DNA from: Tetradesmus obliquus
Taxonomy: Eukaryota; Chlorophyta; Chlorophyceae; Sphaeropleales; Scenedesmaceae
Length of the DNA: 64,000 bases
Reading direction: 5' to 3'
NCBI GenBank assembly: GCA_030272155.1
Contig: CP126206.1
Location: forward strand, 2,728,001-2,792,000
The stretch's first letter is position 1; every line of letters starts with the position of its first letter. Position numbers and translations under genes: made by a program. The notes under the pieces are model-generated. The model had not been told where the DNA came from. It made no database searches and saw only the letters and a program-made list of their open reading frames with translations. Positions 10,053-20,222 of this stretch are shown one piece after another.

Positions 10053-12738
10053 CAAAGATTCTGGCGGCCGAGACAAGGCTGCTGCTGGCAGCGGCGGCGG
10101 CAGCGGCAGCAGCAGGGATAAGGAGAAGGACAGGGACCGGGATAAAGCCCACAGCAAAGATGGCAAGGGAACTGTCAAGCAAGTGCATGTCAGCAGGCCC
10201 CCACCGCCTGAGGTAGCAGACATCTTGCAAAGGCTGCTGCCCCAAGGCCCGCACAGCGCTGAGAAGGGCAGCAGGCAAGCCTTAGAGCGCCTCCGCAGCC
10301 GCAGCCGCAGCCGCAGCCGCAGCGCAGAGCGCCGCAGGAGCAAGCGCAGCCGGGGGATCTCACCTCCTCCTGTTGCACGCTCGCCGCGCGACGCGGCAGC
10401 AGCAGCAGCAGCGGCGGCGGCGGCTGGGCCGGGTTTCAGGGTTGGCAGCCCTGCTGCGCCGCGAGTGGACTTGAAGGAGGCCCGGCGGCGCTTTGCTGGG
10501 CGGCTGGAGGGCGCTGACGCGCTGTTTGGGCAGGTGTCGGCGGAGGCTGAAACACGGGAGTGGCTGCACAGGTGGGCGTGCTGCTGTGCATGTGACTGCA
10601 GAACCCGTGGTGTGCATCATCAAGTGGATGTTGTCTCCTGGCTGCATGGCCTGCTGCGCCTGGAGCGCACTTGTTGCATTGTTGTTACATCATGAACATC
10701 CACACTTCCAGCGTTCACTCTACAGCCCTGGTGCTGTGTGTGCTGTGCAGTGTGCATGCTGCCTGCAGGCTGGCTGACCTAATGCACAGGAAGCGCATTC
10801 ACAGCAATGACACATCAGCAACAATCATCGCTTGCAGCTTGCACTCTTCAACCCTGGTGCTGTGTGTGCTGCGTGCTGCCTGCAGGCTGGCTGACATGCT
10901 GCGCAGGGAGCGCACGCACAGCGTCCACCTGGGCATGATTGTCCGCCACATGCCCATACCCATGGAGGTGAGCGCAAGAGTGTTTGATGCAATGCTAATG
11001 GCAGAAACATTGCATTAGCTGTGGTTTGCTTGCAGCTGGGTGTCATTGTCCGCCACCTGCCGATACTTATGGAGGTGAGGGCAAGTTTTTTGATTAGATG
11101 TTTGTGCAGACAAACAGCATTGTGCTTTGTGTACACCTGGGGGTCATTGTGCCTGCGCTGCCTGTGTTCGCCTGATCCCATTGCCCATATCACACAAATG
11201 CAACAGGTGTACAAGCGCTGGGGCGGCGTGAACAGTTTCCTGTCCCTGCACCTCGCGCTGACCTACCAGCCCGCCACCAAGCTGGCGGGCCTGCTGGAGG
11301 GCGTTGACCTTACATATGTTTCCAACTTGCGTTTGTTTCCACGCCACCTGGTGTGCAGGCACTGGCACGGCATCTTTTGTCTTGCTTCCTGGCGCTGACG
11401 CATGCTCAACACTGCCTGTGCCTGCCTGGTTTGAACATGTACTTGCTCAAATTTTAATGCTCGCAGGTGTACAAGCGCTGGGGCGGCGTGAACAGGTTCG
11501 TGTCGCTGCACCCCGCGCTGACCTACCAGCCCGCTACCAAGCTGGTGGCCCTGTGTTGTATATGGGACACCTCATGCCCATGCCTGCGTCCTGCGGCTCA
11601 CAGGTGCACCGGCGCTGGCGCAGCATCTGCTCTTTCCTCTTGCTGCAGCACACATTGCTAAATGCTGAGGGCTGCCTGTGTCTGCCGTGCTTTTGCTATG
11701 TACAACAGGTGTACAAGCGCTGGGGCGGCGTGAACGCCTTCCTGTCGCTGCACCCCGCACTCACCTTCCAGCCTGCCACCAAGCTGGCGGGCTTGCTGGA
11801 GGGCATCGACTTTTGTTTCGTTGACACGCCACCTTGTGCGCAGGCACTGGCGCGGCCACTTTCGGCTTCCTGGCATTGACACATGCTTAATAATGCCTGT
11901 GCCGGCCTGCTTTGTACCTGCTCGTGTGTTATTCCCGCAGGTGTACAAGCGCTGGGGTGGCGTGAACGCCTTCCTTTCACTGCACCCCGCGCTGACCTTC
12001 CAGCCCGCCACCAAGAAGGTGGGCCTGCTGGAGGGCATTGACCTAGATGCAGTGCCCATGCTGCCACCTCCAAGCCGCGAGCAGCAGCAGCAGCAGTGGC
12101 GGGAGCCGCCTGGCAGGCGCGGTGAGTCGCCGGGCGGTGGCCCCGGCAGGTTTAGGCATGAGGGGCCACCGCCGCCGCATTGGGAGAGAGGCGGGCCACT
12201 CTCACCGCAGCAGCAGCCGCAGCAGGGGCGATTTGGTGGGGGCTTCTCTGGCAGCGGCGGCGGCAGCAGGGGCAGGAGCAGGAGCCCTGGCGGCGGCCGG
12301 CCTGCAGCAGCAGCAGCAGTGATCCCGGCGCTGCAGCTGGCGCAAGAAGACCCTGCAGCTCGGGAGCTGCGGGAGCAGGTGCTTGCGTTTGCGAGCTCGC
12401 TGCGGCAGCAGCTGGCCACAAACCTTCCGGAGCATCAATTGGAGCTTGCGGAGGCTTATGCGCTGCTGCCGCTGCAGCTGCGAGATAAAGTGTCTCCCGG
12501 CTCGCCAGTCGACATGCAGAAGTTCCTGGAAGATAACATCGGGGGCGTCAAGGTGGTGCGGCAAGACGGCCGCATGCTGGTGCAGGGGCTGGAGCCGGGC
12601 CAAAACCGCGAGCCGCAGCCGCCGCGGCAGTGCGCGTACTGGGATGCAGGCAGCTGGCTGGGGTGCTTCAAAGCAGCGCGCTGCAACTTCAGGCATGCGC
12701 TGGGGCCGTCTGACAGGGACCTGAAGATGTGGATCTAG
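4101..12738 (+). CDS. SR-like RS/Q-rich nuclear protein with C-terminal CCCH zinc finger
   Basis: Nine-exon model: 4101-4913, 5266-5434, 5731-5945, 6343-6477, 7390-7512, 8049-9439, 9819-10571, 10886-10967 and 11941-12738. It gives 1,492 aa with all phases consistent. The N-terminus is rich in RD/DR repeats and poly-Q. Two unrecognised folded segments follow (exons 2-5, about residues 272-485), then a Gly/Gln-rich disordered region, an RS domain (near 10290-10360), and a final exon with a conserved-looking N-terminal stretch (VYKRWGGVNAFLSLHPAL) and a CCCH finger (C1458-X10-C-X5-C-X3-H1479). RS plus CCCH architecture is typical of nuclear RNA-processing factors; the exact role is inferred only. 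I do not recognise an orthologue. At least six of the eight introns carry junction echoes of the flanking exons. Confidence 0.75.
5005..5172 (+). repeat. Two echoes of SR-CCCH exon 2 start
   Basis: The acceptor and first 40-50 bp of exon 2 (functional start 5266) occur earlier at 5005 and 5125, so the steps are 120 and 141 bp. All three keep an AG acceptor. CTG arrays at about 5075-5104 and 5197-5240 separate them. The copies encode variants of ATIAPSAANVNTVHL. Confidence 0.88.
5497..5691 (+). repeat. Two echoes of SR-CCCH exon 2 end
   Basis: The 3' end of exon 2 (functional end 5434, encoding LAGTYVLVPAHDIPLL) recurs with ends at about 5554 and 5691, so the steps are 120 and 137 bp. The last copy keeps an exact GTGAGT donor and reads well, so it could compete as an alternative exon end. 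Confidence 0.85.
6036..6073 (+). repeat. Echo of SR-CCCH exon 3 end
   Basis: About 38 bp of the exon 3 end (functional end 5945) is repeated with its GTGAGAG donor, 128 bp downstream. The copy is nearly perfect, which suggests a recent event. Confidence 0.88.
6223..6262 (+). repeat. Echo of SR-CCCH exon 4 start
   Basis: The acceptor and about 35 bp of exon 4 (functional start 6343) are present 120 bp upstream. The intron just before each copy is also alike (GCGCGCAG), so intron and exon were copied together. Confidence 0.85.
6551..6861 (+). repeat. Three echoes of SR-CCCH exon 4 end
   Basis: The exon 4 end encoding WRLQL.TDLEGMI (functional end 6477) recurs with ends at 6611, 6755 and 6861, so the steps are 134, 144 and 106 bp. 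Each copy keeps an AAG/GT donor. The outer copies read AFDK where the model exon reads ASHK, so it is not certain which copy is ancestral. Confidence 0.87.
7059..7320 (+). repeat. Three echoes of SR-CCCH exon 5 start
   Basis: The acceptor and 5' end of exon 5 (functional start 7390, QEQQNLSELGMDADT) occur at 7267, 7162 and 7059, so the steps are 123, 105 and 103 bp. The copies at 7267 and 7059 are the better preserved; the one at 7162 is short. Confidence 0.82.
7622..7980 (+). repeat. Four echoes of SR-CCCH exon 6 start
   Basis: The acceptor and first part of exon 6 (functional start 8049, VLAYVEQQPGGPEGL) recur at 7935, 7817, 7735 and 7622, so the steps are 114, 118, 82 and 113 bp. Copies at 7935 and 7817 keep CTGCAG acceptors and an open frame for about 15-20 codons. 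The 7735 copy is only a few codons long. Confidence 0.87.
9590..9731 (+). repeat. 35-bp minisatellite, four near-identical units, in SR-CCCH intron 6
   Basis: The core ACACGTAATCGCC recurs at 9601, 9636, 9671 and 9706, an exact 35-bp period with identical units. Each unit contains CCAGGTGGAGCTGCA, which has an AG/GT junction. The array lies in the intron between 9439 and 9819. Perfect identity points to recent expansion. Confidence 0.93.
10769..10800 (+). repeat. Echo of SR-CCCH exon 8 start
   Basis: The acceptor and about 30 bp of exon 8 (functional start 10886) are repeated 117 bp upstream, with the same CTGCCTGCAG acceptor and a variant of RLADMLRRERTH. Confidence 0.85.
11036..11074 (+). 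repeat. Echo of SR-CCCH exon 8 end
   Basis: About 38 bp of the exon 8 end (functional end 10967) recurs 107 bp downstream with an intact GAG/GTGAGG donor. Confidence 0.85.
11207..11880 (+). repeat. Three long echoes of the last SR-CCCH exon start, about 240-bp units
   Basis: The first 70-105 bp of exon 9 (functional start 11941) recur at 11709, 11467 and 11207, so the steps are 232, 242 and 260 bp. Intron sequence between copies is also repeated (around 11340, 11600 and 11840), so the whole segment is a tandem array of intron plus exon start. Every copy keeps a CAG acceptor and an open frame encoding VYKRWGGVN and onwards. No clear donor follows the upstream copies. Confidence 0.9.
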
Positions 12739-14736
12739 TGAGATTTGCTTTGGGGCTTCTGCAGGGCGTGGGAGTGTCAAGGCGTGGGGCATTTGAGGGG
12801 CTGTACAGTGCTTTACAGCTGCACATGTGCAGCAGACGTGTGTGCAGCTGTGGATCGTGCGGGAGCTGTGCGGGATTTGGTGTAGAGCTGTGGGGCAGCT
12901 GCTGAGCTCCTCTCCAAACGTCCCACTGCAGCTTCTGGCACGGCTTGTGGTCGCCGTCTGGCATGCATCTCATTCTGAAGATGTGTATCCAGTGGTTACC
13001 AGTGGTATGGAGTGGGCGGCAGCTGTGTAGAAAAAGCATGTACTGTCACGTTGTGAATGTTTTGAGGAGCTTGCAGGAGTTGTAAGACGGTTGGTTGTAG
13101 TGGGCGGTAAAGGAGTTGGTGTAAAGCTGTACAGACAATGTGAGGCAACGCCACGTCACTTCATATGTCGCTGAGTTCCCTCAACTTGATGGCAGCGGTG
13201 CGCGCTAAATGTCAGCGTTATGTTGGGTGGCATTGGATGAGGGCTTGACTGCATGGTGTTGGTGAGCGTCATGACAGCTCAGCAATTCGCCACAACTAGG
13301 TGCCACTTGGTCATGCGTCCAGTCGTGTACATACGTGGTTGGTGCACAAGCCTGCAACTGCCCTAGAAGGGAGGATCTGATGCCTCTGTGATGCACGTGT
13401 ACAGTGCTGTATGGCCAGCAACTTGCTTGAAGCAGAAGTTACTGTGAGGCAGAAGTGCATCTGACAGGCCTGAGGTTGCCTGCAACTCGTCGTTCTGTGG
13501 GACGTGGCTCATCTCGAAGTGATTGTATGCGTCCTAGGTAATGATCATTACAGCGATAGGGAGGGCGGCACACTGCACACAAGACGCACCATGACCGGCA
13601 TACAGTGTCTGCTGCTGCTGTCAATGATTGACAGGCCTTGACGGTGCTGTGTCAACAGGAGCTTCGACTACACAGCAGATCTTCGCAGGAGCAGCATGCA
13701 AATGCTTGCCATGAACTGACATGGCAAGCAGGCATCTGCTGCATGTCAGTCTGCAGATGAACGGTGGAACGGAGTCATCATCACTCGGTGTCCAACTACT
13801 GTCAGTCGTAAAACTCCTTCTATCATGTCGAAATGTCTAATTAAACATCGCAGGAAAACGTGCACAGGCACAGGCAGCCGTGCCGATTCTTGCGAGGCCC
13901 TCCGCTGAATTTCAGGTTGAAAACGAACGGCGAAGGCTTCAAACCTGTCGCTGTGGTGCGTGGAACGGCAACTCGCACGATACTGAAGGTATAAGATAGG
14001 ACCCAATCAACTCTGCATGCCCTTGGGATGCACAGTTTGCCAGCTTACGAAGCAGTTCGCCGATGCAGTGACGTGCATACATGTCCGGTACACGAGGATC
14101 GGTACACGTGTAGCTCTGCCTGGCTATAAAGCACTAGTAACTTAGCTGCCGATGTTCATCGCCAACAACAGAACAACATTTCGCTTCAGCGCAAAACCAT
14201 CCGAAGACCAGACTCACGCGTGCGTAAGAGCAAGAAATCACGAGACTAGCCTAGTAGGTGAGCTTTACAAACAGCATGCCACGCTAGCGTTCTAAGCAGA
14301 CAGGTCGATATATCTTAATCATCAAGCAAGACATCCAGCGCTCATGTTCAGCTTGATGTTGAATCAGTTGCTCAACCGAACTCATCAACCTGCATGCCTG
14401 CACATGCTGCAAAACTATAGGTTGAACTTTGTTTATGATGTGCACAGCCAGGGCTGTTAGCGTCGACAGCAATGCAGCGGGTGTCGTGAACAGGCGGACT
14501 CGCTCAGGCTTTTCGAGCTGAACGAGCTCTTCTGTAACGGAAGAGAACCCAGTGTCCTAGAATACCCTACCTTATGTACTTGTCATTAGCCCACATGCTT
14601 CACAGCACCACCATTGCGTCCCATCATTGTCTCAAGGTGAACCCGCCCTCCCGAGAGGTCCTCATAGAGTCAGTTCGCTAATTGCGTTCTACGTGCTGTT
14701 CTGCTTGCAGGTGCTATCGTTCTACAGCGCGCCATC
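12739..14736. other. Intergenic region after the SR-CCCH gene
   Basis: This 2-kb stretch contains the 3' UTR of the SR-CCCH gene (TGTAA motifs at 13081 and 13120) and the promoter of the phospholipase gene. Base composition is more even than in the neighbouring genes. I found no supportable gene or repeat. An intron in the phospholipase 5' UTR is possible (GTGAAC near 14637, GCAG before 14711). Confidence 0.6.
13081..13124 (+). terminator. Candidate poly(A) signals of the SR-CCCH gene
   Basis: TGTAA occurs at 13081-13085 and 13120-13124, about 340-390 bp past the stop. TGTAA is the usual chlorophyte poly(A) signal; which one is used cannot be told from sequence. Confidence 0.45.
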
Positions 14737-15471
14737 ATGAACCCGACTTCAGCCTTCATCTGCACAATACTGGCCGCAGCAGCTGCAGCACATGCTGCAG
14801 CAGCTGCTGACGCGCCAGCAGATGCTGCAGCAGCTAGTATTGCCTCAACGGCAGGGCTCTGCTACTTTGTGGCTGAGGAACACTCCCTCAAGTTTGGAAC
14901 CTCTGTCCCTGCTGAGCTGGCCCTCACTGCACCAAGCTGCCTCCTCAACGCACGGACCAACACGTGCCCTGGCACAGCCATTCGGATGGTTGTGACAGCT
15001 GGGCAGGCGCAGTGTGAGTGCATGCTTGGCTATACTCTGGCTGACACAGGCGACTGCGTGCCAGCCACCATGCCACCTACAGTTTCTGAAGCCTTTGGGC
15101 GCCCAGCTTCAAGTGAGGTGACACCACAGGGTTGGCCTGCCATACCTGTGCCTCTCTATGGCAACTGGTGTGGCCCTGGATATCCCGCAACTGGCAAGAA
15201 CCCCCCAACCATTGACGCGTTGGATGTCTGCTGCAGAACACACGACAAATGCTACGACTCTGAGGGCATGGACCGCTGCAAGTGTGACTTGGCGGTTGTA
15301 TCTTGCTTCAGCGCTGCCAGTAAGAACACCAGGCTCACCCAGTATGCCAGGAACTGGGCATCTGGAGCTGCTGGGGCTTTCTCCAACTTCAGCTGCAAGT
15401 GCAAGAACGGGTTCAAATGCAGCTATGTGTTCAACGCAAATTCATGCTGTGCTAAGAACCGCGGCGTTTAG
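14737..15471 (+). CDS. Secreted phospholipase A2
   Basis: A single-exon 244-aa protein. The N-terminus (MNPTSAFICTILAA followed by Ala-rich sequence) looks like a signal peptide cut near residues 20-25. Residues 68-107 carry a Cys-rich motif resembling an EGF-like module (C68, C77, C93, C95, C107). The catalytic domain has the Ca2+-binding loop YGNWCGPG (141-148) and the sPLA2 active-site motif CCRTHDKCY (165-173) with H169 and D170 as the expected catalytic pair and Ca2+ ligand. Many further cysteines fit the disulphide-rich fold. sPLA2 enzymes hydrolyse the sn-2 ester of glycerophospholipids outside the cell or in the secretory route, giving a free fatty acid and a lysophospholipid. It is the only confidently modelled intron-less coding region here and shows no echoes. 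Confidence 0.9.
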   Translation: MNPTSAFICTILAAAAAAHAAAAADAPADAAAASIASTAGLCYFVAEEHSLKFGTSVPAELALTAPSCLLNARTNTCPGTAIRMVVTAGQAQCECMLGYTLADTGDCVPATMPPTVSEAFGRPASSEVTPQGWPAIPVPLYGNWCGPGYPATGKNPPTIDALDVCCRTHDKCYDSEGMDRCKCDLAVVSCFSAASKNTRLTQYARNWASGAAGAFSNFSCKCKNGFKCSYVFNANSCCAKNRGV

Positions 15472-15814
15472 GCTGAGCCTCTGTCCGACAGCTGTCTGCA
15501 GACGTCCTGGTTTGCAGCTCGTCGCCTGATCCTCCGGTGCTCGCTATCTGTACAAATTGTGCGTGCTGCCACACTTGATTCAGCGGTGGTGCTTGCGATG
15601 CGTCAGTCCACGTATGTACACAGCGGTTGAGATGTTGAGAATTCAGGCGCAATTCAATGTCACTGCGTGCTCTACTTGAAAACTTATCCAGGTTGTGCTG
15701 GTGCTGCCCTATGGCAGTGCCCATGTTTAACTGAACCAGTGCTTTGATAACTGCCAGCGCACTGGCGTGGCGCTGGCCACTGAGGCTCTGCCCAGCCAAA
15801 AGAAGTGAGATCAA

Positions 15815-15819
15815 TGTAA
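15815..15819 (+). terminator. Candidate poly(A) signal of the phospholipase gene
   Basis: TGTAA lies 344 bp past the stop codon, a plausible chlorophyte poly(A) signal. Confidence 0.45.
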
Positions 15820-17834
15820 ATCACCGTTTGTCTAACAGGTTTGCCTATCGCATTCTTACGTTCCATTGTCCGGCTGACTGAAACCTGCGCAGCATCTAGC
15901 ATGGTAGTTGGCGCATGATGCAGCACCTGCCTCTCACACCTCTATCTTGGAGTCGAGCATCACATTTGTAGTGTTTGCAGTATGCATGCTCTCTGTTTGA
16001 CCCTGATGCGCATCGTGTTATGAGTCATCGCTGCACATGCTGAGGGGCAGGGCGCATGTGAGCGCTATCATAGCATTGAGTCAACACATTCCAGACCACG
16101 GCTCATTGGATGGCGGTGCAAGCATTTTCAGTCGCTGGGTAGCGGCGCTGTGCAGCCACCACTGCATGTCGATTGTGCTGGCGATGCAAGGCACCCCACT
16201 GATATGTGTTTGAATCTGACAGCTCTGTTTACATGACATGGTGTTCCTACATGTTGGCACGGTTCCGCCTTGAAAGCAGTCTGTTTGGGTGGCTGCAGTG
16301 CCACACTGTACAGAACCTTTCAAACCACAGTTTTTTTTGCAGCTAGCAGGATGTTGTCCACTTGTGGTTGGTGCTGCTGCTGCTGCTGCTGGTGCATGTG
16401 CTTTTGCAATGCAGCACTGCACAGTGTGCGCTGCCGAATGTTCTTGTGAGATGCTGCTTGGCGTAGTGCGCGCTGGTGACTGTTCTGACTGAGTTCGACT
16501 TGCTGTAGTGCATGCGGCTGACTGATCTGGTGAACCGCGGCTTGCCGCGGTGTCCACTGCTGGCTGTTCTGGTTACTGCTTGACGCAGTGTGCGCTTCTG
16601 ACTGTTTTGGTCGAATGCTGCTTGGCGCAGTGTGCGCTGCTGGCTGTTCTGGTTGAATGCTGCTTGGCGCAGTGTCCACTGCTGGCTGCTTTGGTGGAAT
16701 GCTGCTTGACGCAGTGTGCAGTGCTGGCAAACCTGCTTGTGTGCTGCTTGGTGAATGTGCACTGCCGTTGGTTGTAGGGGATTGTGGCTTGGCGTAGCGT
16801 GCGTTGCTGGCTGTTCGTGAGCATCACGTACTTAGCCATGGTGCAACGCAACGTCGTGCTGTTCCCGCTGGCTCTGGTGACCGAGGGGTATCATGCGTGA
16901 GCACCTGTGCTGTGCGGCAGCGCAGTGTAGTGCTGCTGGTGGCGACTGAAGTCGCATGTTTAAGCACTGCTGGACCAACGGTAGGTCCCTCCCATGAGTT
17001 TGATGTATGTGCAGAGAAGCTGTCCCTTGTGTCAATGTCAACTCCAACCACTGAAAACCTCGGACAGCCCTGCTATGGCGTCGTTTTACAGCAGATCAAT
17101 TGTAACCTGTTTTGCATTCTCTGCCTCTGCTGAGTGCCAAGAGCCCTCTCACCCTGCACAGGGCCCCTGTTGTCATCAAGGCTACCCAACAGCATGATGC
17201 CAGAATAACATTGAATGTAGCATAATAAACGGCACCAGCGTGCCATATGCAATGTGTATGTTGTGACACGCTGTGCAGAGTCCGCATGCCAGCAGCGGTT
17301 CCAAGATAGATGACATGTGCTGCAGGAGATGCTCCTGCTTCAACTTCGTGCCATGCATGGGGGGTTTCTGTCAGCAGCAGCATAACAGCAGCTGCGTCCC
17401 CTGCCAGCTGCACAGCCTTTGCAACCCCTGCAGAGCCGAGTCACATGCACAGAATCCGCCTTCAGCAAGCATTCAATTGCTGGAATTCCTGCATGTTCAA
17501 AGACGTGCGCCTGCAGCTGCTAGCAGCAGCAGAGCACAGCGCCTGACCGCCTGGCTGCTTGCAAAGCTGGGATATGTGCACAAGCTGGGAAGCTTTGTGT
17601 GCAGCAAATTGCTGATTGGCCACGAAGAGGGACTAACACACCACAGCGTTGATGATATACAATGTACTACATTGCTGTAGTACAACATTAGCTCAAGGTG
17701 TCTCAAACAGCGCAAGGACTACAGTAGTAACGATGAACTCCATCCCACATAACGCCAACCCACAAAACGATGGGTACCCATTCACACAAGCTGCCCCGGC
17801 CGCCAACCAGTCGGCAAGCTACCAAGCGCCAGCA
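15820..17834. other. Intergenic region between phospholipase and giant PLAT gene
   Basis: The two genes converge here. I see a 42-bp minisatellite (described separately) and otherwise no supportable gene. Open frames on both strands in 16080-16850 follow from the repeat. Confidence 0.6.
16340..16830. repeat. 42-bp degenerate minisatellite
   Basis: A unit of about 42 bp (core GCTGCTTGGCGCAGTGTGCGCTGCTGGCTGTTCTGGT, given here only by its two halves' theme GCTGCTTGGCGCAG and TGGCTGTTCTGGT) recurs about ten times. The central copies (16560-16730) are closest; the flanks decay. On the minus strand it reads as 14-residue repeats of the type TLRQAAFNQNSQQR, but no start, promoter or splice context makes this a convincing gene. 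Confidence 0.85.
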
Positions 17835-18044
17835 CTATACACCTCCACCCGCAGCAGCCAGCCGCACCTGCAGCTGCTCCAGGCGCCGCAGCAGCCGCCG
17901 CCTGTCCTCCCCCCTCAGCCTTGCATTGCCCGGCGTGGATTGCAACATATACAACGGTACGAAACCTTGACGCCAGCAGTCAGATAACTCAATGCAGGCC
18001 GCACCAGCGCCAGCACTGGTAGCACTCATCCGCACGCATACCAC
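17835..18044 (-). repeat. Echo of the giant PLAT gene's last coding segment
   Basis: Just past the stop at 18058 the minus strand again encodes a relative of the last residues (GLSGEDRGVLQRRLAQLQ in the gene; ARLRGEDRRRLLRRLEQLQ here) in the same orientation. It is diverged and has no clear acceptor, so it looks like a non-functional tandem copy in the 3' UTR. Confidence 0.75.
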
Positions 18045-18057
18045 GCACCACTACAAC

Positions 18058-18868
18058 TCAGCCTGAGGCAGCCAGCCGCGCCTGCAGCTGCGCCAACCGC
18101 CGCTGCAGCACCCCCCGGTCCTCCCCACTCAGCCCCGCGTTGCCATCCAGCTGCCCCTGCAGCTCTGCTGCCTCCACCTGCACTGCCTCAGCATCTCCCC
18201 GCTTGCTAATCTTCGGCTTACTCAGCAGCACGGCCCGGCCCCGGCCCCTGACCACCCAGCCGTTGTTATTAACGCTGTTACTGAAGCTGTAGCTGACGCC
18301 CTTCAGTGCAGCCTCCACCACCATTTTTTCCAGGCACCAGCCGCCGCCAATGCTGCTGCCCTCTGGCTCATGCCACAGCAGCAGCGCGGCCACCTCACCC
18401 AGATCACCTGCCTCTGACAGAACTGTGAAGGACTCAACGCTGCCTCTATCAAAGGAGCCGCGGGCGCGGGGCAGCTCCGCATGCAGCAGCACAGGGCCCA
18501 GTGCGCCTTCACTGCTGCTGCTGTTGGGAATTGTTGCTGCTGCTTGCCGGCCAGCAGACGAGGGCTGTGCACCGCGAGGAGCCGATCCCGTGCTGCTGCT
18601 GCTGCTAGATGCTGCTGCTTGCTGGGCAGCAAGCGAGGGCTGGCCAGTATGCATAGCATTAGGAGGAGCTGGCCCCAGCAGCTGCAGCACGACCCGCTGC
18701 CCTGCCGGCAGCCCTGCACTGATCCTGTCTGCTGTGAAGAGCTGCAGGCGGTACGCTGCTGCCTTGTGGGTGGGCTTTGACGCCACAAGCTGCACTGGTG
18801 TCAGTACACCGCTGCCACTGAAGGACTCGGCGCCAGACTGCATGTCGACTGTAGGTGTTGGGTTCCAT

Positions 18869-18901
<33 letters not shown>

Positions 18902-20191
18902 AACAAATTGACGTCCTGCTGCAAGCTGTCGCTGCTGCTGCTGTGCATAAGCGTCTGGTAGCTGGCTGCATCTGGCGGCGCCTGCAGTGAGGTGAACTCG
19001 CCACCACCCTGCACAGCAGCACACACAGAGCGGCAGCAATGGCAGTTGGTGTGTTGAGCTGCGCTTGCAACTGGCTCATGCTGATGCTGCACAGTAACAA
19101 CAGTCATATCATGTCCCGCATACACACCAATAACCGTCCTCAGCTGTGCCTCCAGCAGCTGCGCATCCTTGGTGAAGCTCTCCGCATTGTACACAACAGC
19201 TAGCTTCACATTCTGTGTCTAACACCTTCCAACACTCACCAAGTAACACACCAAAAGAAGTGCAGCCACCTCACCTGTGCCTCCAGTAGCTGCTCCTCTG
19301 TGAAGCTCTCCACGCTGCTGCTGTCACCATCCTCGCTGCCACACATCAACAAATTGTGTGCATGCCTGTCACACATAATTTCTACTGAAGCCTCACCTGT
19401 GCCTCCAGCAACTGCTCTTGCTAAGGAGAACTCCCCCCACCCTACACAACAGCTCGCCTCACACAAGCATCGCAGCCCGCACAGCTTCAAGAATCTTAAG
19501 ATATTGCAGCAGCCTCACCGCGCCTCCAGTAGCTGTTCTTCCTCAGAATAACTCCCCCCACCCTACACAACAGCTCGCCTCACACAAGCATCGCAGCCCG
19601 CACAGCTTCAAGAATCTTAAGATATTGCAGCAGCCTCACCGCGCCTCCAGTAGCTGTTCTTCTCCAGAATAACTCCCCCCACTCTACACAACAGCTTGCG
19701 TCACACATGCATCGCACCCCGCACAGGTTCAAGAAACTGAAGACACTGCAGCAGCCTCACCTGTGCCTCCAGTAGCTGCTCTTCCGTAAAGCTCTCCACG
19801 CTGCTGCTGTCGTCATCCTCACTGCCACAGCCCACACCGCCAAACTCCAGCTGCTGCACCCACTCACAAAACCGCACAGCCTTGGCAGGGCTTCCAGCCC
19901 TGTTGCTTCCGGGTATAGCAGCTACCTCCAGCTGCCGCAAGCCTGCAACCAGACTGTCGTCTGTCGCTGCTGCTGCTGCTTCTGACTCACTAGCTGTGGC
20001 AGCAGCCGCCTCTGCTGCTGCATCCTGCTGCTGTGGTTGGCCCCCCTCATCATCCCCAGTGAGGGACGCCTTGGGGGTAGGCAGCCGCTGCCTCACCCGG
20101 CCCTGACTCGAGCTCGAGTCCTGCCTGCTGACCTTCCTGCTGCTGTCACTGTCCAGCGGCTGCGCTATTTGGCCATCTGTATCAGAGGCAG

Positions 20192-20222
<31 letters not shown>

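Noticed and set aside
6036-12030. The echoes of the SR-CCCH gene as ordinary mutually exclusive exons
   Set aside because: Almost all copies hold only one exon border (an acceptor or a donor, not both), so they cannot be complete cassette exons. Alternative splice-site use remains possible.
19144-19761. Regular 121-122 bp repeats as a CRISPR or satellite array
   Set aside because: Units are contiguous and contain an exon end; there are no short identical repeats with unique spacers, and the host is a eukaryote.
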